The notes beneath the pieces are model-generated. The model ran no database searches, was not told the DNA's origin, and saw only the letters and a program-made list of their open reading frames with translations. This document shows positions 30,849 through 40,548 of a stretch of DNA of 63,750 bases, piece after piece. The translations under genes and the position numbers were made by a program. Positions within the stretch are counted from its first letter, which is position 1, and every line of letters begins with the position of its first letter. This stretch comes from DATKPC01 sp035524275 (GTDB lineage Bacteria > Pseudomonadota > Gammaproteobacteria > Burkholderiales > Burkholderiaceae_F): assembly GCA_035524275.1 (NCBI GenBank), contig DATKPC010000105.1, forward strand, positions 1 through 63,750, read 5' to 3'.

Positions 30849-33800
30849 TCAGGCGAGCATCCGCAGCCTCGACGGCACCTGTCGCCGCAGCAGCGCGTTG
30901 CGCGCGGCCCATTCGTCCGCGGCCGCGAGGGGCGCGACGAACCGGACCTCGCCGCCGGCGTGCGTCGCGACGAGGACGCCGTCGCGATACAGCAGGCGAT
31001 TGCCGGTCAACGCCGGCAGCCGGGCACCGGGCGTCAACACGCCGACGACGTTGAGCGGGTCGGCGCCGCTCAGGCTCAGCAGCGTGCCGTCGCGCTCGCG
31101 GCGGCGCGCCGCGCGCAGCAGCGGGATCGTATCGGGCAGCGCGAACTGCTCGCCGGAGAATCCGGCGACGAAGCGTCCGCCGCGGATCTCGCCGCGCGCT
31201 TCCAGCCGACGGTAGCAACGCAGCAGCTCGCCCCACGGCGGAAGCCACGCGGCTTCGCGTGCGGCGACACGCCAGAAGACGACGCCCCAGCGCCGCAGCA
31301 GCGAGCGTGCGACGTGTTCGACCGCGGCCGCCGACGCGGCGACCGGATCGGGTGGCGGCGCGCGACGCCGCGACAGCGACCAGCGGCCCGCGTCCTCGAT
31401 GCCGAAGAGCGCCGTGCGCCGTATCGGACGGTGAGCGTCGCCCGGCCGGCCTTCGAAGCCGCGGCGACGTTCCGACGGCAACAGCAAGGCCCGCAGCCCG
31501 CCGAAACCGTCGGCACTCGCGACGCCCTGTGCGACCAGCTCGGCCAGCGCCAGCTCTACTTCCGCGCGCAGCAGGCCGGTCGCGTCGGCGATCTCGTCGA
31601 AGAATGACGCGCCCTGTCGCGCGAGGATGTCGGCAACCCGGCGCGCGCGGGAGCCGAGCGACGCCTCGCCGGCCTCCGGCACGAGAGCGCACCAGGTCGC
31701 GAGATGCCGCCGCGAGGCAAGGACGATGGGCGTCGTCCGAATCGGCGCCGGCGCGCGCTCGCCGCTGGCGGCGAGCGGCGCGACGCGCGCCCAGCCGACG
31801 CGACCGGCGCGACTCTGCTCGTCCAGCCACGACGGGTCGTACTCGTTGACGCGCGCCGGAAGGATCTCGGTTTCCCACGCGACGGCAGGTGCCTCGAAGC
31901 CCTCGAGCTGCGAGACGATGGCCGCGACGGCGTCCGGGCCCTCGACGCGCGCGGCCGGCTCGACGCGCTGCCATTCGAACAGGAAACGCAGGAAATCGGA
32001 CGGCTCGACGGGTTCGATGTCGCGCCGCAGCCGGTTGACGGTCAGGCGATGGATGCGCGCCAGCAGCCGCCTCTCGCACCACTCCTCGGCGGCGCCGCCG
32101 TCGCTGAAACGGCCGCGCATCGCGGTGCCTTCGGCTTCGAGGCGCGCCAGTGCGCCGTCGATCCGCGCCGGCGCCATCGACAGCGCCTCGCCGAGCTGCG
32201 TCGACGTCACGGGGCCGAGGCCATGGAGCCGGTCGCGCAGCACCGCGACCAGCGCGTCGTCCGGGTCCCACGCCTTGCGATAATCCGCGGGCACGGCGAG
32301 CGCAGGGCTCGGCGGCGCCTGCGGATGCAGCGCCGAGAATTCCGGGAGGCGCTCGGCGGCCACGACGATGGCGCCGCCAGGCAGGCGGATCCGCGCGGCG
32401 CGCGCGGCCGCGGCAAGCGCGTCGACGAATCCCCCCCACGGGGGCTGCGCGGCGACCTCGTCCTCGGCCAGGAAACCCAGCGCCAGCAGCGCGGCGTGCA
32501 GTTCGTCGGCGTCGCGCGCTTCCGGCCAGGCCTCGGCGCGCACGCGCCGCACGGCGTCCGGGTCCAGGCGACCGAGGTCGTCCGCGGTCTCCGGATCGAT
32601 CCAGCGCCGCGCCAGCACCGCCTGCGACCGCCGCTCCTCGAGCGGGGCGTCGTCCAGGAACGCGTACGGTCGCGCCGAGAGGACTTCGAGCGCAAGCGGC
32701 GACGGCTGCGTCAGGTCGCAGGCGCGCACCGCGATGGCGCCACGCTCCAGCTCGCCGAGGATCCGCTCCAGGCCGTCGACGTCCATCGCTTCGTGCAGGC
32801 AGTCGTCGAGCGTCTGCCGCACGAGCGGATGGTCCGGGATCTCGCGGTCGCCGACGATGTTCTCGCCGCAGGCGACCTGGTCCGGAAACACCGCCGCCAT
32901 CAGGTCCTCGGCGGCCATCCGCTGCAGCTGCGGCGCGACCTTGCGGCCACCGCGGAAGCGCGGCAAGGCCAGGGCGATGACCGCATTCCACCGCCAGCGC
33001 GTCGGGAACATCGGCGCCGCGATCAGCGCCTGCACGAGCAGCGCACGCACCGCGGCGCGCGACAGGTAGGTCGCGACGTCGGCCAGCGGAAAGCTGTGGC
33101 TGGCGGCGAGCGACAGCACGATCGCATCCTCGGTCGCCGCCGCCTGCAGCTCGAAGTCGAACTTGCGGCAGAAGCGCTTGCGCAGCGCGAGGCCCCAGGC
33201 ACGGTTCACGCGGCTGCCGAAAGGCGCGTGCAGCACGAGCTGCATGCCGCCGGACTCGTCGAAGCAGCGCTCCAGGATGAGCGTCTCGAACGTCGGCAAC
33301 GCGCCGAGCGCGGCGAGCGCCGCCGCGAGGTAGTCGACGATCTGCTCGGCCGCGCGCTCGCCGGCGCCGACTTCGCGCGCCCGCCAGTCGCACACGGCCG
33401 CGCGCCCGTCGCGCTGCAGTCGCGCGGCGACGTCGGCGCGCAGCCGCGACAGCGACCACGACAGCTCGCGGCTGCGCCCCGGCGCCTCGCCGAACCAGAA
33501 CGGCAAACCCGGCGGCATCCCGCGGGCGTCCTCGACGCGGACCTTGCCGGCCTCGATGCGCAGGATCCGGTACGACCGGTTGCCGAGCTGGAAGACGTCG
33601 CCGGCCAGGCTCTCGACCGCGAAGTCCTCGTTGACGGTGCCGACGACGTGCGACGGCGGCTCGAGGACGACCGTGTAGTCGGCGGTGTCCGGAATCGTGC
33701 CGCCGGAGGTCAGCGCGACGAGCGCGGCGCCGCGACGCGCGCGCAGGATGCCGTGGACGGCGTCGCGATGCAGGTGGGCGCTGCGCCTGCCGCGGCGCGT

Positions 33801-35252
33801 GTCGATTCCGTCGGACAGCATCCGCACGACATCGGCGAAGTCCTCGCGCGACAGGTGGCGGTACGGGGCGGCGAGTCGCAACCGCTGCAGCAGCCGCGCT
33901 TCGTCCCAGGGCTGCATCGCGACCTCGGCGACGATCTGCTGCGCGAGGACGTCGACGGGGCTGCGCGTCATCCGGATCGCGTCGAGTTCGCCGCGCCGGA
34001 CCGCGTCCAGCAGCGCCGCGCATTCGCACAGCTCGTCGCGCGACAGCGGGAACAGCCGTCCCTTCGGCGTGGCGCCGACCGCGTGTCCCGAGCGCCCGAT
34101 CCGCTGCAGCAGCGCGGCGATCGACCGCGTGGAGCCGACCTGGCAGACGAGGTCGACGTCGCCGATGTCGATCCCGAGTTCCAGCGACGAGGTGGCGACG
34201 AGCGCGCGCAGTTCGCCGCGCTTGAGGCGCTGTTCCGCGTCGAGGCGCTGCTCGCGCGCCAGGCTGCCGTGGTGGGCCGCGACGTCGCCGGGCCCCAGCC
34301 GCTCCGAGAGATGCCGGGCGACGCGTTCGGCCAGGCGCCGCGTGTTCACGAAGACGAGCGTCGTGCGGTGCTCCCGCGCCAGTTGCGCGATCCGGTCGTA
34401 GACGAGTTCCCAGGCCTCGCCGGACATCACCGCCTGCAGCGGTACCGGCGCCAGTTCCAGCGCGAGGTCGCGCGGGCGCGCATGGCCGGTGTCGACGATC
34501 TCGCAGGCCGGCTCGCCGTTCGCGGCGTCGCGCGCGCCGACGAGGAAGCGGGCCACCTCGCCGATCGGCTTCTGCGTCGCCGACAGGCCGATGCGGGCCA
34601 GCGGCCGGCCCGCGAGCGCCTCCAGCCGCTCCAGCGACAGCGCGAGGTGGGCACCCCGCTTGTCCGGCGCGAGCGCATGGATTTCGTCGACGATCACGGT
34701 CCGCGTCGTCGCGAGCATGCGGCGTCCGGACGCGCTCGTGAGCAGGATGTAGAGGGATTCCGGTGTCGTGACGACGATCTGCGGCGGACGCCGCCGCATC
34801 GCGACGCGATCGCCGGCGCGCGTGTCCCCGGTCCGCACGAGTGTCCGTATGTCGACGTCGGGCAGGCCGAGCGCCTGCAGTTCCGCGCGGATCCCGGCGA
34901 GCGGCGCCTGCAGGTTGTCGCGGATGTCGTTGGACAGCGCCTTCAGCGGCGACACGTAGACGACCCGGGTCTCGTCCGGTAGCCCGCCGTCGCCGACACC
35001 CTCGCGCACGAGCGCGTCGATGATCGCAAGGAATGCCGCCAGCGTCTTGCCGGAGCCGGTCGGCGCGGCGATGAGCGCGTGACGCCCGGCGTCGATGGCC
35101 GGCCAGGCCAGCGCCTGGGCCGGCGTCGGCGCGGCAAACGCGCGCCGGAACCACGACGCCACCGCCGGATGGAAGCGGTCGAGGACCTCCCCGCCGGCGG
35201 CGCTGCCGGTGGCGACGGGCGATTCGGGCGGCGCGGCGACGGATTTCGGCAT
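30849..35252 (-). CDS. lhr: Lhr-type ATP-dependent DNA helicase
   Basis: 1467 residues (E. coli Lhr 1538). A superfamily 2 DNA helicase implicated in DNA repair. From the N-terminus: Walker A APTGSGKTLAAFLA near 60-72, VVTTPESLYILLTS, DEIHALAPDKRGAHLAL near 187-204, IGLSATQKPI, then the second RecA domain with FVNTRRLAERVARHL, VATSSLELGIDIGDVDLV and QRIGRSGHAVG. The winged-helix and beta-barrel domains and the large C-terminal region follow. ATG 35252 (MPKSVAAPP) is used; a GTG three codons earlier is possible. It diverges from xdhA. Confidence 0.93.
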   Translation of the reverse strand: MPKSVAAPPESPVATGSAAGGEVLDRFHPAVASWFRRAFAAPTPAQALAWPAIDAGRHALIAAPTGSGKTLAAFLAIIDALVREGVGDGGLPDETRVVYVSPLKALSNDIRDNLQAPLAGIRAELQALGLPDVDIRTLVRTGDTRAGDRVAMRRRPPQIVVTTPESLYILLTSASGRRMLATTRTVIVDEIHALAPDKRGAHLALSLERLEALAGRPLARIGLSATQKPIGEVARFLVGARDAANGEPACEIVDTGHARPRDLALELAPVPLQAVMSGEAWELVYDRIAQLAREHRTTLVFVNTRRLAERVARHLSERLGPGDVAAHHGSLAREQRLDAEQRLKRGELRALVATSSLELGIDIGDVDLVCQVGSTRSIAALLQRIGRSGHAVGATPKGRLFPLSRDELCECAALLDAVRRGELDAIRMTRSPVDVLAQQIVAEVAMQPWDEARLLQRLRLAAPYRHLSREDFADVVRMLSDGIDTRRGRRSAHLHRDAVHGILRARRGAALVALTSGGTIPDTADYTVVLEPPSHVVGTVNEDFAVESLAGDVFQLGNRSYRILRIEAGKVRVEDARGMPPGLPFWFGEAPGRSRELSWSLSRLRADVAARLQRDGRAAVCDWRAREVGAGERAAEQIVDYLAAALAALGALPTFETLILERCFDESGGMQLVLHAPFGSRVNRAWGLALRKRFCRKFDFELQAAATEDAIVLSLAASHSFPLADVATYLSRAAVRALLVQALIAAPMFPTRWRWNAVIALALPRFRGGRKVAPQLQRMAAEDLMAAVFPDQVACGENIVGDREIPDHPLVRQTLDDCLHEAMDVDGLERILGELERGAIAVRACDLTQPSPLALEVLSARPYAFLDDAPLEERRSQAVLARRWIDPETADDLGRLDPDAVRRVRAEAWPEARDADELHAALLALGFLAEDEVAAQPPWGGFVDALAAAARAARIRLPGGAIVVAAERLPEFSALHPQAPPSPALAVPADYRKAWDPDDALVAVLRDRLHGLGPVTSTQLGEALSMAPARIDGALARLEAEGTAMRGRFSDGGAAEEWCERRLLARIHRLTVNRLRRDIEPVEPSDFLRFLFEWQRVEPAARVEGPDAVAAIVSQLEGFEAPAVAWETEILPARVNEYDPSWLDEQSRAGRVGWARVAPLAASGERAPAPIRTTPIVLASRRHLATWCALVPEAGEASLGSRARRVADILARQGASFFDEIADATGLLRAEVELALAELVAQGVASADGFGGLRALLLPSERRRGFEGRPGDAHRPIRRTALFGIEDAGRWSLSRRRAPPPDPVAASAAAVEHVARSLLRRWGVVFWRVAAREAAWLPPWGELLRCYRRLEARGEIRGGRFVAGFSGEQFALPDTIPLLRAARRRERDGTLLSLSGADPLNVVGVLTPGARLPALTGNRLLYRDGVLVATHAGGEVRFVAPLAAADEWAARNALLRRQVPSRLRMLA

Positions 35253-35510
35253 GCGATGCACGGTTGCGTGGCGTGCGGACGCGCTTGCGGCGCACGGGTG
35301 CACCGTTCCGCGCGGACCGGATGATGTTACCCGCGCCGTCACCGCACGCGGCGGGCGCTTCGGCGCCCGCCGGCACGGCAGGCATCGGTCTTGCTCGATC
35401 CCACGATGGCATGACGGGGTTGCCGGCGCACCGGCGGCTGCCGCGCGCTTTCGCGCGTGGTCCCCTATCATTGGGCGCGGCAAGGTGTCGGCTGGTGGAG
35501 AACACAGGGC
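35253..35510. other. divergent intergenic region between lhr and xdhA
   Basis: 258 bases that must hold the promoters of both genes. A TATCAT hexamer at 35466-35471 could be a -10 element for xdhA, but no matching -35 element lies 16-18 bases upstream. I see no convincing operator, hairpin or RNA gene. Confidence 0.4.
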
Positions 35511-37052
35511 ATGGCAGGCCAGAAGGAGAGCCGGGAGGATCCCGGCGGAACGATCCGCTTCGTGCTCGACCGGAAGGTCGTGGCGCTGAAGGACGTCGAT
35601 CCGACGCGAACCGTCCTGGAGTACCTCCGCGAGGACTGCGGCCGGACGGGAACGAAGGAGGGTTGCGCCGAGGGCGATTGCGGCGCCTGCACGGTGGTCC
35701 TCGCGGAACTGGAGGGCTCCGGCGTGCGGTTCCGCGCCGTCAACTCGTGCATCCAGTTCGTGCCGACGCTCGACGGCAAGGAACTGATCACGGTCGAGAA
35801 CCTCCGCGGCTCGCGCGGCGGGCTGCACCCGGTCCAGCAGGCGATCGTCGATTGCCACGGTTCGCAGTGCGGGTTCTGCACGCCCGGATTCGCGATGTCG
35901 CTCTTTGCGCTCTACAAGTCGCGCAGCGATCCGTCGCGGGCCGAGATCACCGAGGCGCTGGCCGGCAACCTGTGCCGCTGTACCGGCTACCGGCCGCTCG
36001 TCGAGGCGGCCGAACGGATGTACCGGATCGGCCACGAGGCGTCGGATCGCCACGAGCACTGGATGAGCTGCTCGTTCTCGACCGAGACCTCGGTCGAGGC
36101 GGCCGCCGGCGAACGCGAGATGATCGAGCGCCTGGAGGCGATCCGGCCGCGCGGCACGCTCGAGTTGCGCCACGGCGATTCGCGCTTCGTCGCCCCGGCG
36201 TCGCTGGACGAGCTGGCGCGCGTGCGCGCGAAGCACCCGGAGGCGCGAATCCTCGCCGGAGGCACCGACGTCGGCCTGTGGGTCACCAAGCAGCACCGCC
36301 GGCTGCGCGAGCTGATCCACGTCGGCCGCGTCGCCGAGCTGCGGCGCATCGAGACGACCGACACGCACCTGGAGATCGGCGCGGCGGCGTGCATCACCGA
36401 TGCGATGCCGGCGGTCGCGCGCCATTTCCCGCATTTCGCGGAACTGCTGCGTCGCTATGCGTCGCCGCCGATCCGCAACGCGGCGACGCTCGGAGGCAAC
36501 GTGGCCAACGGGTCGCCGATCGGCGATTCGATGCCGGCGCTGATCGCGCTCGGCGCGACGATCGTGCTGCGTCGCGCCGACGGCGCGCGCGAATTGCCGC
36601 TCGAGGCGTTCTACCTCGGCTACCAGAAGAACGCCTTCGAGCCGGGCGAGTTCCTGGAGCGCATCCGCATCCCGCTGCTGCCGCCGGCTTCGCGCTTCCG
36701 CACGTACAAGGTGTCCAAACGCATCGACCAGGACATCTCGGCCGTCTGCGCGGCGTATCGCCTCGACTTCGACGGCGCGACGATCGCCGACGCCCGGATC
36801 GCGCACGGCGGGATGGCGGCAACGCCCAAGCGCGCGGCCGCGTGCGAGCGCGCGCTCGTCGGCCGCCCGTGGAACGACGCGACGCTCGCCGCGGCCGCGG
36901 CGGCGCTCGAGTCCGACTACGCGCCGATTTCCGACATGCGGGCCAGCGCCGCGTACCGACGGCTCGTCGCGCGCAACCTGTTGACGCGCTTCTTCGTCGA
37001 GACGACCGGCGCGGCGGCGGCGACGCGTATCCACGAGGTGTCATGCCGATGA
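35511..37052 (+). CDS. xdhA: xanthine dehydrogenase small subunit XdhA (2Fe-2S and FAD)
   Basis: 513 residues. Two 2Fe-2S clusters come first: C52, C57, C60 and C80, then C120, C123, C155 and C157. A CO-dehydrogenase-type FAD domain follows (ILAGGTDVGLWVTK, RNAATLGGNVANGSPIGD). It carries electrons from the molybdenum centre of XdhB to NAD during oxidation of hypoxanthine and xanthine to urate. ATG 35511 is chosen as it starts just before the ferredoxin domain; a GTG at 35457 lies upstream in frame. The stop overlaps the second ATG of xdhB. Confidence 0.93.
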   Translation: MAGQKESREDPGGTIRFVLDRKVVALKDVDPTRTVLEYLREDCGRTGTKEGCAEGDCGACTVVLAELEGSGVRFRAVNSCIQFVPTLDGKELITVENLRGSRGGLHPVQQAIVDCHGSQCGFCTPGFAMSLFALYKSRSDPSRAEITEALAGNLCRCTGYRPLVEAAERMYRIGHEASDRHEHWMSCSFSTETSVEAAAGEREMIERLEAIRPRGTLELRHGDSRFVAPASLDELARVRAKHPEARILAGGTDVGLWVTKQHRRLRELIHVGRVAELRRIETTDTHLEIGAAACITDAMPAVARHFPHFAELLRRYASPPIRNAATLGGNVANGSPIGDSMPALIALGATIVLRRADGARELPLEAFYLGYQKNAFEPGEFLERIRIPLLPPASRFRTYKVSKRIDQDISAVCAAYRLDFDGATIADARIAHGGMAATPKRAAACERALVGRPWNDATLAAAAAALESDYAPISDMRASAAYRRLVARNLLTRFFVETTGAAAATRIHEVSCR

Positions 37053-39418
37053 ACGACCGTTCGACACCCGCGGGTTCCGACGCGCCGGTCGCCGTCGGCC
37101 GGTCGATCGCGCACGACAGCGCGACGCTGCACGTCAGCGGCGCGGCGCCGTATACCGACGACATCCCGGAAGTCCGCGGGACGCTGCACGCCGCGATCGG
37201 GATCTCGGATCGCGCCCACGCCCGGATCCGCGCGATCGACCTGTCGCGGGTCCGCGCGGCTCCCGGCGTCGTCGCGGTGATCACCGCGGAGGACATTCCC
37301 GGCCGCAACGACTACGGGCCCGTCGTCGCCGACGACCCGATCTTCGCCACGACGCTGGTCCAGTACGCCGGGCAGTCGATCTTCGCGGTCGCGGCGCGCA
37401 CGGTCGGCGAGGCCCGCCGCGCGGCGCGGCTTGCCAGCATCGACTACGAGGACCTGCCGCCGATCCTGACGGCGGAAGAGGCGCTGCGCGCCGGTTCGTT
37501 CGTGCTGCCGACGGAGCGCATCGTTCGCGGCGATGCCGCCGCCGCGATCGCAGCGGCGCCGCGCCGCCTCGAGGGGCGCGTCAGGATCGGCGGGCAGGAG
37601 CAGTTCTACCTCGAGGGCCAGATCGCCTACGCGCTGCCGCGCGAAGCCGACGCGATGCTGGTCTACAGCTCGACGCAGCATCCGGGCGAGGTGCAGCACC
37701 AGGTCGCCCACGCGCTGGACATCCCGGCCAACCGCGTCGTGGTCGAGTGCCGTCGCATGGGCGGCGGATTCGGCGGCAAGGAGTCGCAGCCGGGACTCTT
37801 CGCCTGCGTCGCCGCGCTGCTTGCGCGCCGCACCGCGGCGCCGGTGAAGCTGCGCGTGGATCGCGACGACGACATGACGATCACCGGAAAGCGCCACGAC
37901 TTCGACACCCGCTACCGCGTCGGGTTCGACGACACCGGCCGCATCCTCGGCATCGAGTTCGTCCTCGCCGGCCGCTGCGGCTATTCCGCCGACCTTTCCG
38001 GGTCGATCAACGACCGCGCGATGTTCCATTGCGACAATTGCTACTACCTCGAGCACGTCAGCATCGTCTCGCACCGCTGCAAGACGAATACCGTCTCGAA
38101 CACGGCGTTCCGCGGCTTCGGCGGCCCGCAGGGCATGGTCGGGATCGAACACGTCATCGACGACATCGCACGCGAGCTCGGCCACGATCCGCTGCAGGTG
38201 CGCCGGCGGAATTTCTACGGCCGCGGCGAGCGCAACGTCACGCCGTACCTGCAGCTCGTCGAGGACAACGTGATCGCGGGTCTCGTCGCCGAGCTCGAGA
38301 CGACGTCGGACTACGCGCGTCGGCGCGAGGAGATCCGCGCCTGGAACGCGCGCAGCCCGATCCTCAAGCGCGGCATCGCGCTCACGCCGGTGAAGTTCGG
38401 GATCTCCTTCACCGCGACGCACCTCAACCAGGCCGGCGCGCTGGTGCACGTCTACACCGACGGCACCGTGATGCTGAACCATGGCGGCACCGAGATGGGC
38501 CAGGGGCTGTTCACGAAGGTCGCGCAGGTCGTCGCGGAAGAACTGCAGATCGACGTCGCCGACGTGCGGGTCAGCGCGTCGGACACGAGCAAGGTGCCGA
38601 ACGCCTCGGCGACGGCGGCGTCCTCCGGCAGCGACCTGAACGGCAAGGCGGCACAGGCCGCGGCGGCCGCGATCCGCGAGCGGATGACCGATTTCGCCGC
38701 CGAGCATTTCGGCGTCGAACGCTCCCGGATCCGCTTCCGGCGCAACGAGGTGGACGTCGGGGACCGGACGATCTCCTTTCGCGAGCTCGTGAAGCTCGCG
38801 TACTTCGCTCGGGTGGCGCTGTCGTCGACCGGCTTCTACCGGACGCCGAAGATCCACTTCGACCGCAAGACGTTCAGCGGACGCCCGTTCTTCTATTTCT
38901 GCTACGGCGCCGCGGTCGCCGAAGTCGTGATCGACACGCTGACCGGCGAGAACCGGATGCTGCGCGTCGACATCCTGCATGACGTCGGCCGGTCGCTCAA
39001 CCCGGCCATCGACATCGGCCAGGTCGAAGGCGGCTTCATCCAGGGCGCCGGGTGGCTCACGACCGAGGAACTGTGCTGGAACGAGCGCGGCCGGCTGACG
39101 ACCCACGCGCCGTCCACCTACAAGATACCGGTCGCAAGCGATATCCCGCCCGATTTTCGCGTCCGCCTGCTGGAGCGCGCGGACAACGCGGAGGATACGG
39201 TCTACCGCTCCAAGGCCGTCGGCGAACCGCCGTTGATGCTCGGGATCGCCGTGTTCCACGCGTTGCGCGACGCGGTCGCGGCGACGGCGGGTGCAGGCGC
39301 GGCGCCGCGCCTCGACGCGCCGGCGACGCCGGAGGCGATCCTTCTCGCGATCGAGGAGCTGCGCGGCCGCGCGCGGCCGCGCGACGGGGCCGCCATCGCC
39401 GCGGAGTCGATCGCTTGA
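37043..39418 (+). CDS. xdhB: xanthine dehydrogenase large subunit XdhB (molybdopterin)
   Basis: 791 residues. The molybdopterin-binding subunit where purine hydroxylation occurs. Family blocks include VSGAAPYTDDIPE, GGQEQFYLEGQ, MGGGFGGKES, FRGFGGPQGM (substrate Arg), HGGTEMGQGLFTKVAQV, and KAVGEPPLMLG with the catalytic Glu. Two in-frame ATGs occur: 37043 has GAGG 4 bases upstream, and 37049 forms an ATGA overlap with the xdhA stop. The stop overlaps the xdhC start as TTGA. Confidence 0.94.
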   Translation: MPMNDRSTPAGSDAPVAVGRSIAHDSATLHVSGAAPYTDDIPEVRGTLHAAIGISDRAHARIRAIDLSRVRAAPGVVAVITAEDIPGRNDYGPVVADDPIFATTLVQYAGQSIFAVAARTVGEARRAARLASIDYEDLPPILTAEEALRAGSFVLPTERIVRGDAAAAIAAAPRRLEGRVRIGGQEQFYLEGQIAYALPREADAMLVYSSTQHPGEVQHQVAHALDIPANRVVVECRRMGGGFGGKESQPGLFACVAALLARRTAAPVKLRVDRDDDMTITGKRHDFDTRYRVGFDDTGRILGIEFVLAGRCGYSADLSGSINDRAMFHCDNCYYLEHVSIVSHRCKTNTVSNTAFRGFGGPQGMVGIEHVIDDIARELGHDPLQVRRRNFYGRGERNVTPYLQLVEDNVIAGLVAELETTSDYARRREEIRAWNARSPILKRGIALTPVKFGISFTATHLNQAGALVHVYTDGTVMLNHGGTEMGQGLFTKVAQVVAEELQIDVADVRVSASDTSKVPNASATAASSGSDLNGKAAQAAAAAIRERMTDFAAEHFGVERSRIRFRRNEVDVGDRTISFRELVKLAYFARVALSSTGFYRTPKIHFDRKTFSGRPFFYFCYGAAVAEVVIDTLTGENRMLRVDILHDVGRSLNPAIDIGQVEGGFIQGAGWLTTEELCWNERGRLTTHAPSTYKIPVASDIPPDFRVRLLERADNAEDTVYRSKAVGEPPLMLGIAVFHALRDAVAATAGAGAAPRLDAPATPEAILLAIEELRGRARPRDGAAIAAESIA

Positions 39419-40548
39419 TCGGCTGGGTCCGCGCCCTCGAGACGCGGCGAGCGCGACAGGAGCGCGCCGTCGCCGTGACCGTCGCCGCGGTCCGCGGGTC
39501 GACGCCGCGCGAGGCGGGCGCCAAGATGATCGTCGATGCCTCGACGATCGACGGCACGATCGGCGGCGGCAACCTGGAGTTCAAGGCGATCGGGATCGCC
39601 CGCGCGATGCTCGCCGCCGGCTCCGTGCCACACGGCACCGCGGCGATGCACCGGTTCCCGCTCGGCGCCAGCCTTGGCCAGTGCTGCGGCGGCATCGCGA
39701 ACCTGCTGTTCGAGACGTTCGAGCCGCGCGAGGCCGGCTGGCTCGCTGCGGTCGTCGCGGCGCAGGAGGGCGGTGAGGCCTGCGTCATCGTGACGCCGAT
39801 GAAGGGGGCGGCGGCGACCGGCAAGCGCGTCCTGCTCGGCGTCGACGCGTCCGCCGCGCCGTCCTCCGGACACGGCGGCCCGGCGCAACGCGTGCCGGAC
39901 GACGCGGTGCCGCTGTCGATCGCGCGCGCGCTGCTTGCGGGCGGCCGCGACACGGCCCGCGTCGTCGACGTCGCGCCGCCCGGCGCGATGCCGAACCCGC
40001 TGCTGTTCGAGGCGGTCCGACCCGCCGAGCTGCGCATCGTCCTGTTCGGCGCCGGGCACGTCGGACGCGCACTGGCCGGCGTGCTCGCGACGCTCGACTG
40101 CGAACTCACCTGGGTCGACGATCGCGACGCGGCCTTCCCGGCCGGCGTGCCCGGGCATGTCGCGCTGGAGCGCGGCGACACCGGCGAACGGGTCATCGAG
40201 CGCGCGGCGCCCGGTAGCTGTTTCCTGGTGATGACCCACAGCCACTCGCTCGATTTCGCCCTTGCCGAACGGATCCTCGCGCGCGGCGACTTCCGCTATT
40301 TCGGCCTGATCGGCTCGGCGACGAAGCGGCGGCGCTTCGAGCAGCGGCTCGCGGAACGCGGCGTCGCGCGGGCGGCGCTGGCGCGGATGACCTGCCCCAT
40401 CGGCATCGACGGGATCGACAGCAAGGAGCCGGCGGCGATCGCGGTTGCCGTTGCCGCGGAGCTGCTGCAGTTGCGGCGGCACGGCGCGGCGGGAGCGGAG
40501 TCGCCGCCGGCGGACGTGGCCGCCGCGGCGCCGCGGCGCATCGCATGA
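39415..40548 (+). CDS. xdhC: xanthine dehydrogenase accessory protein XdhC
   Basis: 377 residues. XdhC binds molybdenum cofactor, promotes its sulfuration and inserts it into XdhB. The N-terminal XdhC/CoxI domain has VAAVRGSTPREAGAKM, GTIGGGNLE and FPLGASLGQCCGG (with the paired Cys that can bind cofactor). The C-terminal Rossmann domain has LFGAGHVGRALAGVLA and GLIGSATKRRRFEQRL. The start is a TTG at 39415 in a TTGA overlap with the xdhB stop; no ATG or GTG is available nearby. It is slightly longer than many XdhC proteins. Its stop overlaps the guaD ATG. Confidence 0.9.
   Translation: MIGWVRALETRRARQERAVAVTVAAVRGSTPREAGAKMIVDASTIDGTIGGGNLEFKAIGIARAMLAAGSVPHGTAAMHRFPLGASLGQCCGGIANLLFETFEPREAGWLAAVVAAQEGGEACVIVTPMKGAAATGKRVLLGVDASAAPSSGHGGPAQRVPDDAVPLSIARALLAGGRDTARVVDVAPPGAMPNPLLFEAVRPAELRIVLFGAGHVGRALAGVLATLDCELTWVDDRDAAFPAGVPGHVALERGDTGERVIERAAPGSCFLVMTHSHSLDFALAERILARGDFRYFGLIGSATKRRRFEQRLAERGVARAALARMTCPIGIDGIDSKEPAAIAVAVAAELLQLRRHGAAGAESPPADVAAAAPRRIA

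Noticed and set aside
35443..35471. TATCAT as the -10 element of an xdhA promoter
   Set aside because: No acceptable -35 element at the right distance; recorded only as a possibility in the intergenic entry.
28648..35505. A 2285-residue minus-strand frame overlapping lhr and the OPT transporter
   Set aside because: Arg/Ala-rich shadow translation. The real minus-strand gene is lhr in another frame, and the OPT gene occupies the plus strand.
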